Assembly (NCBI RefSeq): GCF_041381155.1 | Contig: NC_091143.1 | Coordinates: 23,339,695-23,403,694 of the forward strand | Direction of reading: 5' to 3' | Source: Argopecten irradians | Taxonomy: Eukaryota; Mollusca; Bivalvia; Pectinida; Pectinidae | DNA: 64,000 nt | Part shown: positions 14,041 through 29,500 of the stretch, piece by piece | Layout: every line of letters begins with the position of its first letter | Numbering within the stretch: the first letter of the stretch is position 1 | Program-made: the position numbers and the translations under genes | The notes under the pieces: model-generated | Told to the model about the DNA's origin: nothing | The model's input: only the letters and a program-made list of their open reading frames with translations | Databases searched by the model: none

Positions 14041-14507
14041 ACAGTCGTAGAAATAGATACGTTTACACCTAGAAATAAAAATGCTTATCAAATTGAACTA
14101 TCTTGACTATGCCACTGACTATATAGGACCCTAACATTTACTACTCGATTCAGCCCAATTTCTGCTGACATCAAGGTTTTGATGTGGTTAGATAGGCCTT
14201 CTGCAAAATTATATATGACTTATGAGTTACAGTGTACATGTACATACATCTTGAGTAGCAATAGTTTTAATGCTTATAGTTTTAACAGTTACGAAAAGAT
14301 GAGCCGAATTACCCAGAGAGAAACCAGCAACGTTAACTATTGCATTTAATAATGTGTCGGAAAATCTGAACAAATCAGCCACCGCAACCCCTAGATACAG
14401 TATTTCAGATATGAAGTCATCCGTGGATTGATATACATGTGCATGTATTATGATATATCTTGTTTTGTGTTTTTCGTTTTTAGGTGAAATATCCATAGAA
14501 GTACACA

Positions 14508-17500
14508 ATGGACCCCAAAGAAGTGAAGACAACACTAAAAAATGCTAGAGAAGCCATCAGAAATAAAGAGTTCAAGGAAGCCTTGAAGCACTGCAAGGTA
14601 CATCTTGTACATGTGTATAGACAATATGTACATACACTGCCCTCCAAAAGTCAAATTAGGCTCTTTGAAGATTGGGGGGAACTTTATTTGACGGCACTTA
14701 CCACAATTTGTTTTTTTTATTAGATCTTGTTATTAAATATTATTATAATACAAGCATCACTGTATATATTATTTGTCAACTAGATAAATTGTCAGGAAAT
14801 TTATTTATGTAACAGAACTTTTGGAGGGCCATATGTGTAGTATATGTTTAAACATGAAAAGATCAACAATAGAAATCAATTATTGCTAATATTTTCAGAG
14901 TTGTTCCATTTTCAGGTATTGTTTATGTGATATTGGCCAAGGAAGTGATCCTATAACCATGTAGACAAATAAGTTAAGATTACTTCCTTGACCTATATTT
15001 ACTATTTGAAGTAATGTAATTTGTATCCTTAGCAGACATACACTTGTAAGGACCCTGTGTTACCCAGAAAATATCTTTGATATATTATTTCTTTGACCCA
15101 TGTCTTAGTGATATCACATATACACATGCCACATGGTAATCTGATAATTAACAAGGGGAGGTAATCACATTACAAATAGCTAAAAGTATACATGTCATAG
15201 CACTGACTGCTATTAGTACAAGCAACATAGGTGTTTCGTTTGACTCGATAAGACAAGTATTTGTTGAGAAAAACGGTTTTTAGTCCCGGTTCATAGGCGT
15301 CTCGCGTGGTGTTTAGTAATGTAAAGAGACAATCACGAATCCTTCTCACTTATAAATCCTTGGTACAAGGTTACAATTAAAAAACGACAACTATATACCC
15401 CTATATAATCTCCTCATAGTACTGTAATCTGCCATCTTATGTAAAGGATACACGGAGAAAAGTAATATCTATATGTTTATACTTTCACATATTCATGTAT
15501 ATTAGAGTGTATACAAATTTTAACTCTCTGGGTTACTCTGTTTTCCGTGCCTAGTCTGTGTTGGCCTGGGATAAGAACAACTACAATGCGTTGGTGTTTG
15601 TCGGCGTTGCTGCCGAGGGTTTGGACCAGGTGGACCAGGCGGTAAAGGCCTATAAACGGGCTGTAGAGGCTAGTCCAGATCAGGCCCTAGCATGGCAGGG
15701 GTTAGCTGGTCTGTATGAGAAACGACCGTCACAGGAACACGACAATGACCTTATTAGTGTTTATCAGAAATTACAGGAAATTCACAGCAGGTGAGGAGCT
15801 TTCAGCATTCTTAAGACTTATACATCCAAGAATTATGTTCATTCTCACAAAAGTTTTTAACTGATATTTGAAACAGATGGTTTGACTTTAGTCCCAAACA
15901 GCAGATTTTCTTTATGATTTAATCTCAAATTAAAAATTCTCCTTTTGATGATAGTACTAGTATGTTATAAGAAGGTGTTAAGTTTGAAGGTTATTCATGC
16001 TAAAGACCATGTATATAATTCATGGATTCAATTGTTGTAAACTCAAACACCTTATTCATATCATATGACTCTCTGTCAAAGCTGCATGATAATCTTTTCA
16101 TGATGTTTCTAATATCAGATGATAAATATCACAATGTCATGCTTCTACGATGTTCAGAATTTGTAACATATAAGCACATTCTATGTCATATTTTTTCAGT
16201 GATGAGGAGAAGAAAAGAGATGTTCTTGTGAAACTTGCTAAGCTTTACGTCAGACTGGGAGAGCTAGAAAATGTGAGGACTGTGTTATTTTATGAAAATA
16301 AATACTTATTTCATTTAAATGGTATACCAGTAGATATAAGAATTAATGATTAATTCTGACACACATTCTGACTAATTTTATGAAGCGTTGAGACATTCAG
16401 TTTTACAACTTATCTTGATCATTTAGAAAATACTAAATGAGTTAATTGGAAATGAGTTTTATCAACATATGTCCAGGGTCTGCAGATATTTGAGGAGGTT
16501 ATTGAAGGTGAGAAAGATTCAGCAAGGAAAATTCAGCTTCAGACGAACTTAGTGGATCTTCTAATGGCCGAAAAAACGTTGACAACACCACAAGAACATA
16601 TGGTTTGTTTAAAAAGATTCTTTTTATGATTAACTTTCTTTCAAGATCATGTTCAAGTTTGAAGTTGCCACAAGAAAGTATTTAGGAAAGCCATGCCTTA
16701 ATTGACAAATAAGTCCAAATTGAGTCTTTGTTACTATTCCATTTTTCTCGGGCCAAATAACAATTTATGATCACAAAAAGAACGAGCTAAATCCTTAAGT
16801 TAATATAACAGTCCTCAATTTTCAAAGGAGCACATTGTTAAACTTCATGATGATTTTAAATCACAAGATTTGACAGCTATATTGTTACATTGGCTTATTT
16901 TGATTGATATTCAATAATTCTATTGTTTTGTGAGTTTATATTTACATTCAAATAAAAAAAATTCAGTGATACTGTTTGTATATTACACAGGTGTTGGAGC
17001 TGGTTACTGTCCTGACATGTGAGGGAACCACAGTCACTTTTACCAGTCCAGAAATTACTGTCACTAGATACCTGGACCTTCTCATTAAGGTATGACACTC
17101 AGCTTAGTTTAACGTGTTTATTACATTGAATGGATAAAGGAAAACTTAAGTCAAATGTATAGCATGAAAGGTAGCAGTATACTATAACAATCTTTATGTG
17201 CCCAATGTCTTTCAGATTCAGCTGATGTTTGAACAAAGAAAAGTATTCTGAATAGTCTCACAATAGGTCATCCTTAATTGATAAACTCAATCATAGTATC
17301 TTTCAGTCAGTGCTCCGACAAGGGAAGGCCTCTTATAATGTACAAAAAAAACTTGCTTTATTGTATTGCCTTTTCTTCAGCACCGTAAGGTTGGCAGTCT
17401 ACCTGAACAGTGTGGCCGCCTTCAGTCAATGTTTCCAGTACTTTCTTACCCATTAGAAATCATCATTATATACCACATGGAGACAGAAGCAGGTATTAGA

Positions 17501-20500
17501 TACCTTTATTTCTTTATTTATTCTGTCTTTTTCATTCATTCATTCATTCATTCAATCATTCATTCGTTCTTTCACTCGTTCGTTTGTTCGTTCATTCATT
17601 CATTCATTCATTCATTCATTCATTCATTCATTCATTCATTCATTCATTCATTCATTCATTCATTCATTCATTCATTCATTCATTCATTCATTCATTCATT
17701 CATTCATTCATTCACTAATTGACATACATTTTCTTGTCTTCAGTTTATTTATTTGTTATGTTTTCAACTGTTATTTAGAAATATCAGTTCTAGAGACCAT
17801 TGTCAGTAAATTGAAGGACCTTGAGCCAGATAGTCCTTACCTTGGGGCTGCCCAGGGTTACATACTGTTACATCAGAAAAACTACATACAGGCCCGACCA
17901 TTGCTGACTTCAGGTAAGACTAGATGAAATGTTTAAACACACTTCACAAAAAATTCTGTATTTGCATATTACAGAGTTATCTGCTCTTGCGGGTAGGTAT
18001 TGATCATGACGTCCTGTGTTTGTGGGTATGTCATACTTTTCTAAGAAAATGACATGAATTTTGGTCATAAAACAATGACATCACAATGGATACCAATATG
18101 CAAGGGAAGTAACTCTGTAATATGATGCAATGATAGATTAAACAATTTTTCAATTCCTTTAATTAGGTTATGTTAGCCATGATCCATGAGTCAGAGATTG
18201 ATAATGTTTGCTTCAACCAATTTAAGTTATTTAATTATCTCATGAATTACCAAAGAACAAATAAATATTTGAGTCATTCAGAGTATTGACTTTTAAGTTA
18301 ATTGATCCATGTTTCAGATGAATTATAATGGCAATGCATTTGTTTGTAACAATTTTTGAATAGGTATTTATAGCGGAAATGAATGTTTGCCTTGAATTTG
18401 ATATTTTCATGGATTTGTGATGGAATGTTAACATATTTTTTATGGAGATTTCATGGGGTTCTGGTCATGGGTTTATCAGGACCAGTCATCTAATAGTGCC
18501 ATGATCATGTATATATATACAGGTATTATTTGTGTATTTGTTGTAGCTGCTGAGGTGCTGAAGAAAGTGGTTGTTGTCCATTACTGCCTAGCCAAGACTT
18601 TATTTGCTCTACACATCAATAAACAGACCCTAAGTGTCTGTACGACATGTAAGTAACAACATCATCAGTTCCTGATGACATGTGAACCACTCGGAATCTT
18701 CCATTTGGCATAAAACTGCAAGAATGACAATATTCCAGATAATAGCCAGTATACTTTAGAATAAGGACTCCAGCTTTAGATCATTGAATAATTTTAGATA
18801 TGATGTACTCTTAATAAAAAAGAAATGTGGAAACATATAGAAAATGCTTTTATAGCTTTCTCCTTCACATAAAATTGAAGCAAATATACATGTACTTATA
18901 TTATCAGTTTTCTAAATCATTTTTCAAACTAGTGGGTTGTTTCTTGATATGATAAAAATAATAACTGCGCACTGAATTGAAAGTTGCTGTTATATTTTCA
19001 AAATAATTTATATTTGCCATATAAAGATATCATATATCAAATAGCTCTGTATGTGTATGTGAATTTGTGATCTGAAATTACATTTTTTTTTTCCGTCAGG
19101 TTTTAGTTTAATGTTAAAGAAGGACCGCCTGGTGATATCTATCAGTGACCTGGATTTGAATTTGTCAGCCTTACAGTGTCACATTGATTATAGGATAGGA
19201 ACTCCTGTCTCTCTAGACAGGGCCATCCAAACACTTACCAAGGTATTTAAAATCTCCTCTACAGTCTTTTGCAAATTACTATTTTATTACAGCTTATGAT
19301 GGAACACAGTTCACTTTGGTATCTTTACCTGTATCATTGCTGAATGATGCTACTTTTGTTTGTTTTTAAACAGAGAGAAGGTCTGTCGGGTGGCCTGAAG
19401 ATTTTACTTGGGTTTGTCTATCTGAAGGCTAACAGAGTTGAGGATGCCCAGGTAAGTTTCTCACGTGTTACTTTGTCTTTTCCAACAGTTCTCAGTCAAA
19501 TTTCTCAATGATTTATTATGCCCTTACAATAATTCATTTTTTGTTTAAACCTTATTTGAAAATATCATACAATTATTACACCAAATAAAACTAAAGCTGA
19601 AAAATTAGGCCATGCTCTGCAAATAATAGGATTAAGTTTTTCCCTTTTAACAAAACATGAATATAAATGTACTTTGTGTCTTTAGTTATAAAAGTTAAGT
19701 ATTTGGCTTTGACAGAAATTGGTGGTGGGTACCCAGGACACCGCTTCATTGGATGGATGGATACACTATGTCAGGGGAGACTACTCAGGTGCTCTCCTCA
19801 GGTAAGTTGTAATTGTTATATTTATAGAATCTTTGATGGAACAAAATCAATAGTAATTAGTTCTTTTAATTGTGAAGTAATCACATAATCGATTTGAACA
19901 ACATTTGATATAGTATTCGTCAATATCAAAATGCATAATAAGATAAATATCAGACGATATAAACAAAGGCCTCATTTCTTTCCTTATCTTTTATTATCAA
20001 TTTAGTGATGTGTCAGTTAAAGTGACATGCATTAATTATGGATATATAGAATTGATGAACTTTGCAGAATTGTAAATCAAGTTAACTGGTATGATAATTG
20101 GAAGTACACAAGTCCGTGTTTACCAAGTTAATTGGTATGATAATTATGCTTGTAGCCCCATTGGAAGTACACAAATACTCTGCAAAATCACCTATGGCCA
20201 GTAAGGCTCATCCTTTTAAACATTGCTGTAGGAGTAACTTGACAACCTTGGAATTTATCTTTGGTAGCATAGAGAAAGGTTGTGGTGCCTGCCTCGATCT
20301 CCTCCCCCCCCCCCCCCCCCCCCCTCACCACCACTCATTAATCATATGTTTGTTTGTTTTAGGTTAACACTGGCCCTAGAATCTACTCCAGACATCAGTG
20401 ATAGCCATCTCATGATGGGTAAAGCATTGTGGCAAACGTGGAAAGAGGACAAGTCACAGGAATCAGCAGAGAAAAGTTACATGTCGTTTCTAAAGGTAAG

Positions 20501-23500
20501 ACAAGGCAGTGAAGAGTATCAAGATCACTTCAATAAGAGTAAGGGTCAAGGTCATAGCAAGTTCAAAGCATTACACCTGTATGATATATTATGTGATAGA
20601 TCAGACATATTCAGTTTTTTATGTATTAACATGTTTTGTATAATTATGTTGTAACAAAAAAGATAATATTTATTTTGAAAAGACAATATACATGTGATAA
20701 TAAAGAGTATGATAGGCCTAAGTGTAGACAGTACATGCATCTGTCCTGTTTTAGGCGGCAAAACTCGACCCATACAACAGTGAGGCGTTCGTCTATCTGG
20801 GTCACTTCTCCTTAGATGTACAACATGACAAGGTCAAGGCCACAAAATGTTACCAGAAAGCATTTGACCTTGACAATGACAATGAAGATGCTGGTGCTGC
20901 CCTCTGTGATCTTTTGTCAAGTGCAGGCCAAGAGGTAAGTTAGTGTGGTGGAGAAATTTCAAACGTTTTACCTGAAATATTGATATATGAGAGATTTATT
21001 GGAAGGGATGTTGATTGTTGTAGTGACTTTTAGATCCCAATGTATCCAGGTTCATTCATGACAATAATTCCTGGATATGGTCTCAGAATTAATATTTTCA
21101 AAACTCATACATTTCAAGGGATATATACACCATAAAATATTGATATATCTATATACATGTATATTCTAGATGTTAGATGTATTTGCTTTTATAGATATTG
21201 TACTTATTAGAATAAGAAAAAAGTAATTAGAATACCATCATGTACAGCTGGAATGTATCGACTGTATGCACTTTATGCTACTCCATTAGTTGAAAAAATG
21301 ATTTCAAATTAAAAAAAAAAAAGCAACAATATGTACACTGCATGCTTTCTTGTGAAGAGTAAGAAGTCCTAAGAAAGTGTCTTTTAGTGACAGCATTTAT
21401 AATAACTGTTAATGTTATGTTTGGTGACAGGAAGCAGCCCACAACATCATTGTGTCTGTTACATCTAAAGCCAGTGCTGGAAGGTGAGTACTAAGTGTTT
21501 CCATATCAGAACAGCTGTACGATGGTTGGCTAGCTTTATTATTCAGCTTTAATGTGATGTATTTAACAATATAGTCTGTACTAATATTTTGTGTAAAATA
21601 TTAGAACTAAGATACTGTATAGATGTTTAATTTCACAAGAAAACCAAGAAACCGTAATTTCACAAGAAAACCAAGAAAACGTTTTTACAATTTCCTCTCT
21701 CAATTTCATTCTATTATTTGCCAGGAGAAATATATATGTTGTCAATTTCCAATATTGATAAGCTATGCAGGTTATAGTACTTGTTATTCTTTTCATTTAC
21801 ATGTTGATGTCATGTTACCCAGTACTAGAACGATATCAATGTCTTCATTAGTGTGAGAGTATGTTTGTTTGTCTCTAATAGTGCTAAGTGGGCATGGTTA
21901 CGATTAGGACTGTACCAAGTCAAACATGACAGTCCGTCTGTTGCCATCACCAGTTTCCAGTCAGCACTGAGGGCTGACCCTAAAGACAAGTAGGTACATT
22001 CTAGGAGGCGACTTATTTAGGCTTGTTACCCAATCTTTTTGATTATTCATTCAAATAAAATAGAATCAAAAAATGAAAAATGAAAAAAAAAAACCATAAA
22101 TTGATGGTGAATTATCAGTTCTAACAAATGCCAAAATAATAATAAAAATGCTATCTGTTTCAAAACGGCTTAACAAGGGAAGGCCTAAACTGTCGAAATG
22201 AATTCCATTATGAATACAAAATCAATATTCATTCTCAATTATTTATTTTTTGGCAACAGCAGATAAAGATTAGTATATTTTAAAGGTGTTTGGTGTACAC
22301 TGAGTTTTAGCTGTTCTCATTGATTGATACATTGTAAACTGTGCAGGATGATTTTGATGTTGATATCTTGATATATTGACCAATTGTTGCTATTATTGGA
22401 ATCACCAGGTCAGCATTGTGCTTGTGATGTTGCAATGCTCCAGCTAGAATTAATCAAGAAGATGACCTCAGACAAAACTTCTAATAAAGAGGATGCATAT
22501 AGAATATTCCACCAGATATTGTTGTAACAGATTTTCAAATCACATTTGTTTTAGCCATGTATGGGAGTGTTTGGCTGAAGCTTACTTACATAGAGGCAGT
22601 TTAACAGCAGCTCTCAAAGCCTTCACAAAGGCTTCAGAGGTAAGGTCATAAGGTCATAAATATCAAGGCATTCACAGGGGCTTCAGAGGTTAGGTCTTCA
22701 AGGTCAGATTCCTATAAGGCCTTCACAAAGGCTTCTGAGGTAAGGTCACAAGGTCAAATGATCAAGACATTCACAAAGGCTTCTGAGGTAAGGTCACAAG
22801 GTCAAATGATCAAGACATTCACAAAGGCTTATGAGGTAAGGTCTCAAGGTCAAATGATCAAGTCCTTCAAAAATACTTCAGAGGTACGGTCACAAGGTTA
22901 AATTATCAAGACATTCACAAAGGCTTATGAGGTAAGGTCTCAAGGTCAAATGATCAAGTCCTTCACAAAGGCTTCTGAGGTAAGGTCACAAGGTCAAATG
23001 ATCAAGTCCTTCACAAAGGCTTCAGAGGTAAGTTCACAAGGTTAAATTATCAAGACCTTCACAAAGGTTTCAGAGGTAAGGTCACAAGGTCAAATGATCA
23101 AGTTTTTCACAAAGGCTTCAGAGGTACGGTCACAAGGTCAAATTATCAAGACCCTCACAAAGGCTTCAGAGATAAGGTCACAAGGTTAAATTATAAAGAC
23201 CTTCACAAAGCCTTCAGAGGTAAGGTCACAAAGTCAAATTATCAAGACCTTCACAAAGGCTTCAGAGGTAAGATCTTCAAGTTCAGATTCTCAAGGCCTT
23301 CACTATTAGGCTTCAGATGTAAGATGCCAAGGTTAATGGATGAAACCTAATACTAGTAACTAAGGCCTTCGAGGTTATAGGGCAGGCAATGATATATTGT
23401 CCCAAGGTCAAATCTTTGTTATTTCTCTTTGTGAAAACTGAACATTTATCACAATAAGTTATATTGATAAATTAGATGATGCATGGAATGGTCTTGTATA

Positions 23501-26500
23501 AATTACTTATAATGAAGTATTTGTTGTTGAATGCCACATTGAATTTACATCTGAATTTTCTTATTTTTCTTTGAATTCAGTTGGACTCCAACTCCTTGTA
23601 CTGCTTGTATCAGTAAGTAATTATTATAGTCATCTCTTAGTCTGTACAAATATTCATATTTTATTATTTATGTAGATATTTTCTGTGTCAGTATATCATT
23701 TTGCTATCTATTCAATGAAATGCGAAATCAGTAGGCTTGTTGTTAAAATAGTGTTCAATGACTCCAAGGATCTAAAACCGCTGATTTCTTTATTAGTTGT
23801 CAATGTATTATAGTATATACATGTATTTACTGTATTTCCCCAGAATTGCTGCTATAAAACAGACACTGTGTATGTACACAGAAGCCATTGTCGAGTACAA
23901 AGTTATCCTGGACCGCTCGCCAAACTACGTACCGGCTCTGAAGGGTCAGTACTGTATAAGTACAAATCAAGTTTTGGCTGATTGTATTTAGTTACTGTAA
24001 ACCAACTTATTTTCACACTTTAATGCATCAAGGCCTCTTCTCACAGCGATTTAATTTCATAATGTAGAATAAATTGATTGTTCTTTAACTATGATTAGAA
24101 AAATGTTGCAGCGATTATTTTTAGCTCACCTGGCCCGAAGGGCCGGTGAGCTTATGCCATGGCGCGGCGTCCGTCGTCCGTCGTCCGTCCGTCCGTCCGT
24201 CCGTCTGTCTGTCCGTCAACATTTCCTTTAAATCGCTACTAGTCATAGAGTTCTGCATGGATTGTGACCAAATTTGGCCACAAACATCCTTGGGGGAAGG
24301 GGAACAGAACTTGTATAAATTTTGGCTCTGAGCCCCTGGGGGCAGGAGGGGCGGGGCCCAATAGGGGAAATAAAGGTAAATCCTATAAATCGCTACTAGT
24401 CATAGAGTTCTGCATGGATTGTAACCAAATTTGGCCACAAGCATCCTTGGGGGAAGGGGAACAGAACTTGTATAAATTTTGGCTCTGAGCCCCCGGGGGC
24501 AGGAGGGGCGGGGCCCAATAGGGGAAATAAAGGTAAATCCTATAAATCGCTACTTGTCCTAGAGTTCTGCATGGATTGTGACCAAATTTGGCCACAAACA
24601 TCCTTAGGAGAAGGGGAACAGAACTTGTATAAATTTTGGCTCTGAGCCCCCGGGGGCAGGAGGGGCGGGGCCCAATAGGGGAAATAAAGGTTAATCCTAT
24701 AAATCGCTACTTGTCCTAGAGTTCTGCATGGATTGTGACCAAATTTGGCCACAAACATCCTTAGGAGAAGGGGAACAGAACTTGTATAAATTTTGGCTCT
24801 GACCCCCTGGGGGCAGGAGGGGCGGGGCCCAATATAGGAAATAAAGGTAAATCCTATAAATCGCTACTAGTCATAGAGTTCTTCATGGATTGTAACCAAA
24901 TTTGGCCACAAACATTCTTTGGGGAAGGGGAACAGAACTTGTATAAAATTTGGCTCTGACCCCCCGGGGGCAGGAGGGGCGGGGCCCAATAGGGGAAATA
25001 AAGGTAAATCCTATAAATCGCTACTAGTCATAGAGTTCTGCATGGATTGTAACCAAATTTGGCCACAAGCATCCTTGGGGAAGGGAAACAGAACTTGTAT
25101 AAATTTTGGCTCTGAGCCCCCGGGAGCGGAAGGGGCGGGGCCCAATAGGGGAAATAAAGGTAAATCCTATAAATCACTACTTGTCCTAGAGTTCTGCATG
25201 GATTGTGACCAAATTTGGCCACAAACATCCTTAGGAGAAGGTGAACAGAACTTGTATAAATTTTGGCTCTGAGCCCCTGGGGGCAGGAGGGGCGGAGCCC
25301 AATAGGGGAAATAAAGGTAAATCCTATAAATCACTACTAGTCATAGAGTTCTGCATGGATTGTAACCAAATTTGACCACAAACATTCTTTGGGGAAGGGG
25401 AACAGAATCTGTATAAATTTTGACTCTGACCCCCCGGGGGCAGGAGGGGCGGGGCCCAATATGGGAAATAAAGGTAAATCCTATAAATCGCTACTTGTCC
25501 TAGAGTTCTGCATGGATTGTGACCAAATTTGGCCACAAACATCTTTTGGAGAAGGGGAACGGAACTTGTATAAATTTTGGCTCTGACCCCCCGGGGGCAG
25601 GAGGGGCGGGGCCCAATAGGGGAAATAAAGGTAAATCCTATAAATCGCTACTAGTCATAGAATTCTGCATGGATTGTAACCAAATTTAGCCACAAACATT
25701 CTTTGGGGAAGGGGAACAGAACTTGTATAAATTTTGGCTCTGACCCCCCAGGGGCAGAAGGGGCGGGGCCCAATAGGGGAAATAAAGGTAAATCCTATAA
25801 ATCGCTACTTGTCCTAGAGTTCTGCATGGATTGTGACCAAATTTGGCCACAAACATCCTTGGGAGAAGGGGAACAGAACTTGTATAAATTTTGGCTCTGA
25901 CCCCTTGGGGGCAGGAGGGGCGGGGCCCAATAGGGGAAATAAAGGTAAATCCTATAAATCGCTACTAGTCATAGAGTTCTGCATGGATTATAACCAAATT
26001 TGGCCACAAACATCCTTGGGGGAAGGGGAATAGAGCTTGTATAAATTTTGGCTCTGACCCCCAGGGGGCAGGAATGGTGGGGCCCAATAGGGGAATTAGA
26101 GGTAAATATTCAAATTTCTTCAGAAAATAAACAATGAACCTGTATCCAGAATATTACTTGGCATTACAAACCAGGTGAGCGATACAGGCCCTCTGGGCCT
26201 CTTGTTTGTGGTATCTCTTCTCTCACGAAAACAACAAAATTTAATTGCATGCAAAAATTAGTTGGTGTACATTTAATTTAGTCTTAAATTATTTTGTTTC
26301 CTTTTCTATTTTACACACAACCTTCTTAATATAAATCTATATTATATACAATGAAAATTCTATTTTCTGTAAAAGAAATAAAGGCTTAGTTTTTTGTAAT
26401 ATTTATTATTTGTCAGTATTTTCTTCATTCATATGATAACTAAGAACATCATGTTGACTACCCTATGCCTCAGGTGTTGGAGAGACTTATATATTACTAG

Positions 26501-29500
26501 CCAGGAGTCACCTGTCACAGAGTTTCTACGGCCGAACTCGAGAAAACTGTGAGAATGCCCTACTGTTTCTCACTAGGTAAATAACAGTTATAAGTATATG
26601 TTTGTTTACAATAAAATAAAAACTTTTCATTTAAAGCTTAATGTATATTGAACTCAGAAGATGGTTATTAGAGAAATCAAATGACTTTTAATATTATCTT
26701 GTAGTGGTTAATGATACAATTGATTGTTAGGTTTAAGATCAACTTGTAAGACATTAGACTAACAGTTTTAATCTATTTTGCGTGTGTTTGCTTGTTTACA
26801 GAGCTGCCACCCATCGACCTGACTTGTCCTGTTTATGGAAGCTGATGGGCGATGCCTGTACACTGGTCCATAGACTGGCACCAGAAACCTTCAGCTTTAC
26901 CGTGGATAATAAGCTGGTGTCTAAGTCAGGAGAAACATGTCCCACAGGGACCTCCAAAATAAGTCTGATACAGACAATAGAGCTTGGATCAAGGTACAGA
27001 CTACCTCAAGTATATCACCAAGAAATGAATAGAAAGTCCTGTCTGACATGTTTTTTTTACCTTTTCAGATTTGATTTTAGTCTGATAGAAAGAAATTTAA
27101 TAACATCTACCTTGAAATTTGTTTATTAATTATATCTTCGAAAATCCTTTATATTGGATAATTCCTTCATTGTTATAAAAGTGGGCCCAGTTAACTTAAG
27201 GAATTCATTAACTTATAATCTCACATAGGAAAGCATTACAATGTTTAAGGAAAAAAATTTAAATTAAGGAATTTTCTTAAAATTCTTTAAGCTTTCCTTT
27301 GGGAAATCTTCGGAAAATCTGTACCTAATATTTTCTGTTTGTGATGAATTGTAGGTGCTATGGACGAGCTTTGAAGGCACTCCCAAATTGTGCCTCATTG
27401 TGGCATGACCTAGGGGTCAATTTCTTCTACCAATCACAGCAGTCGACACAAAGTGACATGATTGCAACACTATCAACAAAAGCTGTAAATGCTCTTAAGA
27501 AAGCTTTGAATATCGATCCTAAAAACCATCTTCATTGGAATGCTCTTGGAAGGGTGTACTGTTCACAAGGTAAGAAATCCTTGAATATTGATACTAAAAA
27601 CCATCTTCATTTGAATGCTCTTGGAAGGGTATACTGTTCACAAGGTAAGAAAAGCCTTGAATATTGATGCTAAAAACTATCTACATTAGAATGTTTGGCT
27701 GTCTTTATAATGATTCAATTGATTGAATTCTCGGATGTGTTTTATGACTGTTTCTACTTAGACTATTGTTTCTGAAAAAGGTCATCAAAATTTGCTTTTG
27801 ATTATAAAGAAAACATGAGGTTAGTTTGTGAATTCAAGTTTAAAGATGCTCCACCGCTGACAAATAGTATTTTTTCTCAATCAAAAACAGGAGCAGATGA
27901 TTTAGTATTTTTCTTCAATTACAAAAGTTACCTACTTTACACCATTACCAACATTGAAAAGTTTCAGCTTCTAATTTTACTTCAAGTTAAAGATATGAAA
28001 AAGAATTAATTGCATGCCGAAAAAAATCCATGGCACTATATCCTATATGGAATGAAGTACTGATTGTGCCTGCACCAAAGGCAAAATAATCTTTTTTTAT
28101 TTTTTGTGTTAATTATATATACACAATTAAACACCAATTATTGTTCAAAAGATGAATATCATTTATGCTCTGTTAGCGTTGGAGCATCTTTAAGCTTTGG
28201 AGTTGCATACTGCTACAATTATGTTGACGTAAAAATGTATATGAAAGGGTTTAATCAATATGATTGTTCTTATAAAATTTCCAGGATGTTACCAGCCAGA
28301 CAAAGCCCAACACTGCTTCATAAAGTCCATCCAGACAGAGGCAAACGTAAGATGACCTAGAAGTTGTTTACTGAATACTGATAACAATACATATATAAGA
28401 TATAAAGAGATATTAAAGACAATGATATGAATTTTATGTTACATGTGTAATATTGTTAACAGTCAAATTTATAAAATATTGAAAATATATGGTATCAATG
28501 ATTAATAGTTAAATTCAATAAAAAAGTATTTTTAGTACTTAATGTTGCAATAACTGCATCTTTTTCTTTTGTTTTCAGAATGTGGTGGCTTGGTCCAATC
28601 TGGCAACACTTTATTTTAAAAATGGCAACATAGAGGTAGAGTACTTATATAATAGTTAGAATATCATGTTATTCATTTTTCAATTGTGGTTCATGAAAGC
28701 TGACCTGTATTAGAGTAAAGACTCTTTGTAGTGGAGTGCTTGTAGTTTGCACTTCGGAAAAACATCCTTGATTTCTGTATTTGACCTTGTAACTATCGAG
28801 TATGAATTCTTGTGATCATGCTGTTACCTGAACGGATTTCATTTTCATTCTGTAAGTCGGTTCATTATGTGAGTGATTGTGTTTCTCTTTCAGCGTGCTA
28901 AAGATGCCTTACATGTAATTCTATTTGTAAGGTATGTTCATAGCTATGTTTCTCTTTTCCAGCTTGCCCACGATGCATTTAAAACTGCCCAGAGTCTAGA
29001 ACCATCTTATGTGGCCTGCTGGATTGGACAGGTCAGTATACACTTCTAGACACTTCTCATGAATTACTTATAATTAGTAGGTACATGTTACACTTCTGGA
29101 CACTTCTCATGAATTACCCAGAATACTCATATTTGACCAAGAGCATGCCAAGTATGTTCAAATGAATGACCTCGACCTTCATTCAAGGTCACAGGGGTCA
29201 AATAGGCTAAAATCTTTAAACAACTTCTTCTTAAGAACAGAAAGGCCCAGCTAGGATACTCCTATTGGGCCTGCGGCATGCTGGGTTAAAGGGCTACCAA
29301 ATCTGTTCAAAGGAATGACCTTGACCTTTATTCAAGGTCACAGGGGTCAAATAGGCTAAAATCTTTTTAAATTAGTTGTGATGAGGGAGGAAAGTTGGTA
29401 TACATTATATGATATCAAAGGAATTAAAATTTACTGAATAGATAATACTTCAATGATATGACACTTCAATGATATTGTCATGAATAAGTCATCCTTTAGA

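Noticed and set aside
17366-17722. Long open frame with repeated FIHS residues
   Set aside because: Produced by the (TTCA)n microsatellite; only its first part overlaps the true SKIC3 exon 6.
24146-26033. Many overlapping frames on both strands with repeats such as [20 protein letters not shown]
   Set aside because: They are translations of the 157-bp tandem unit of a non-coding element, present in both directions.
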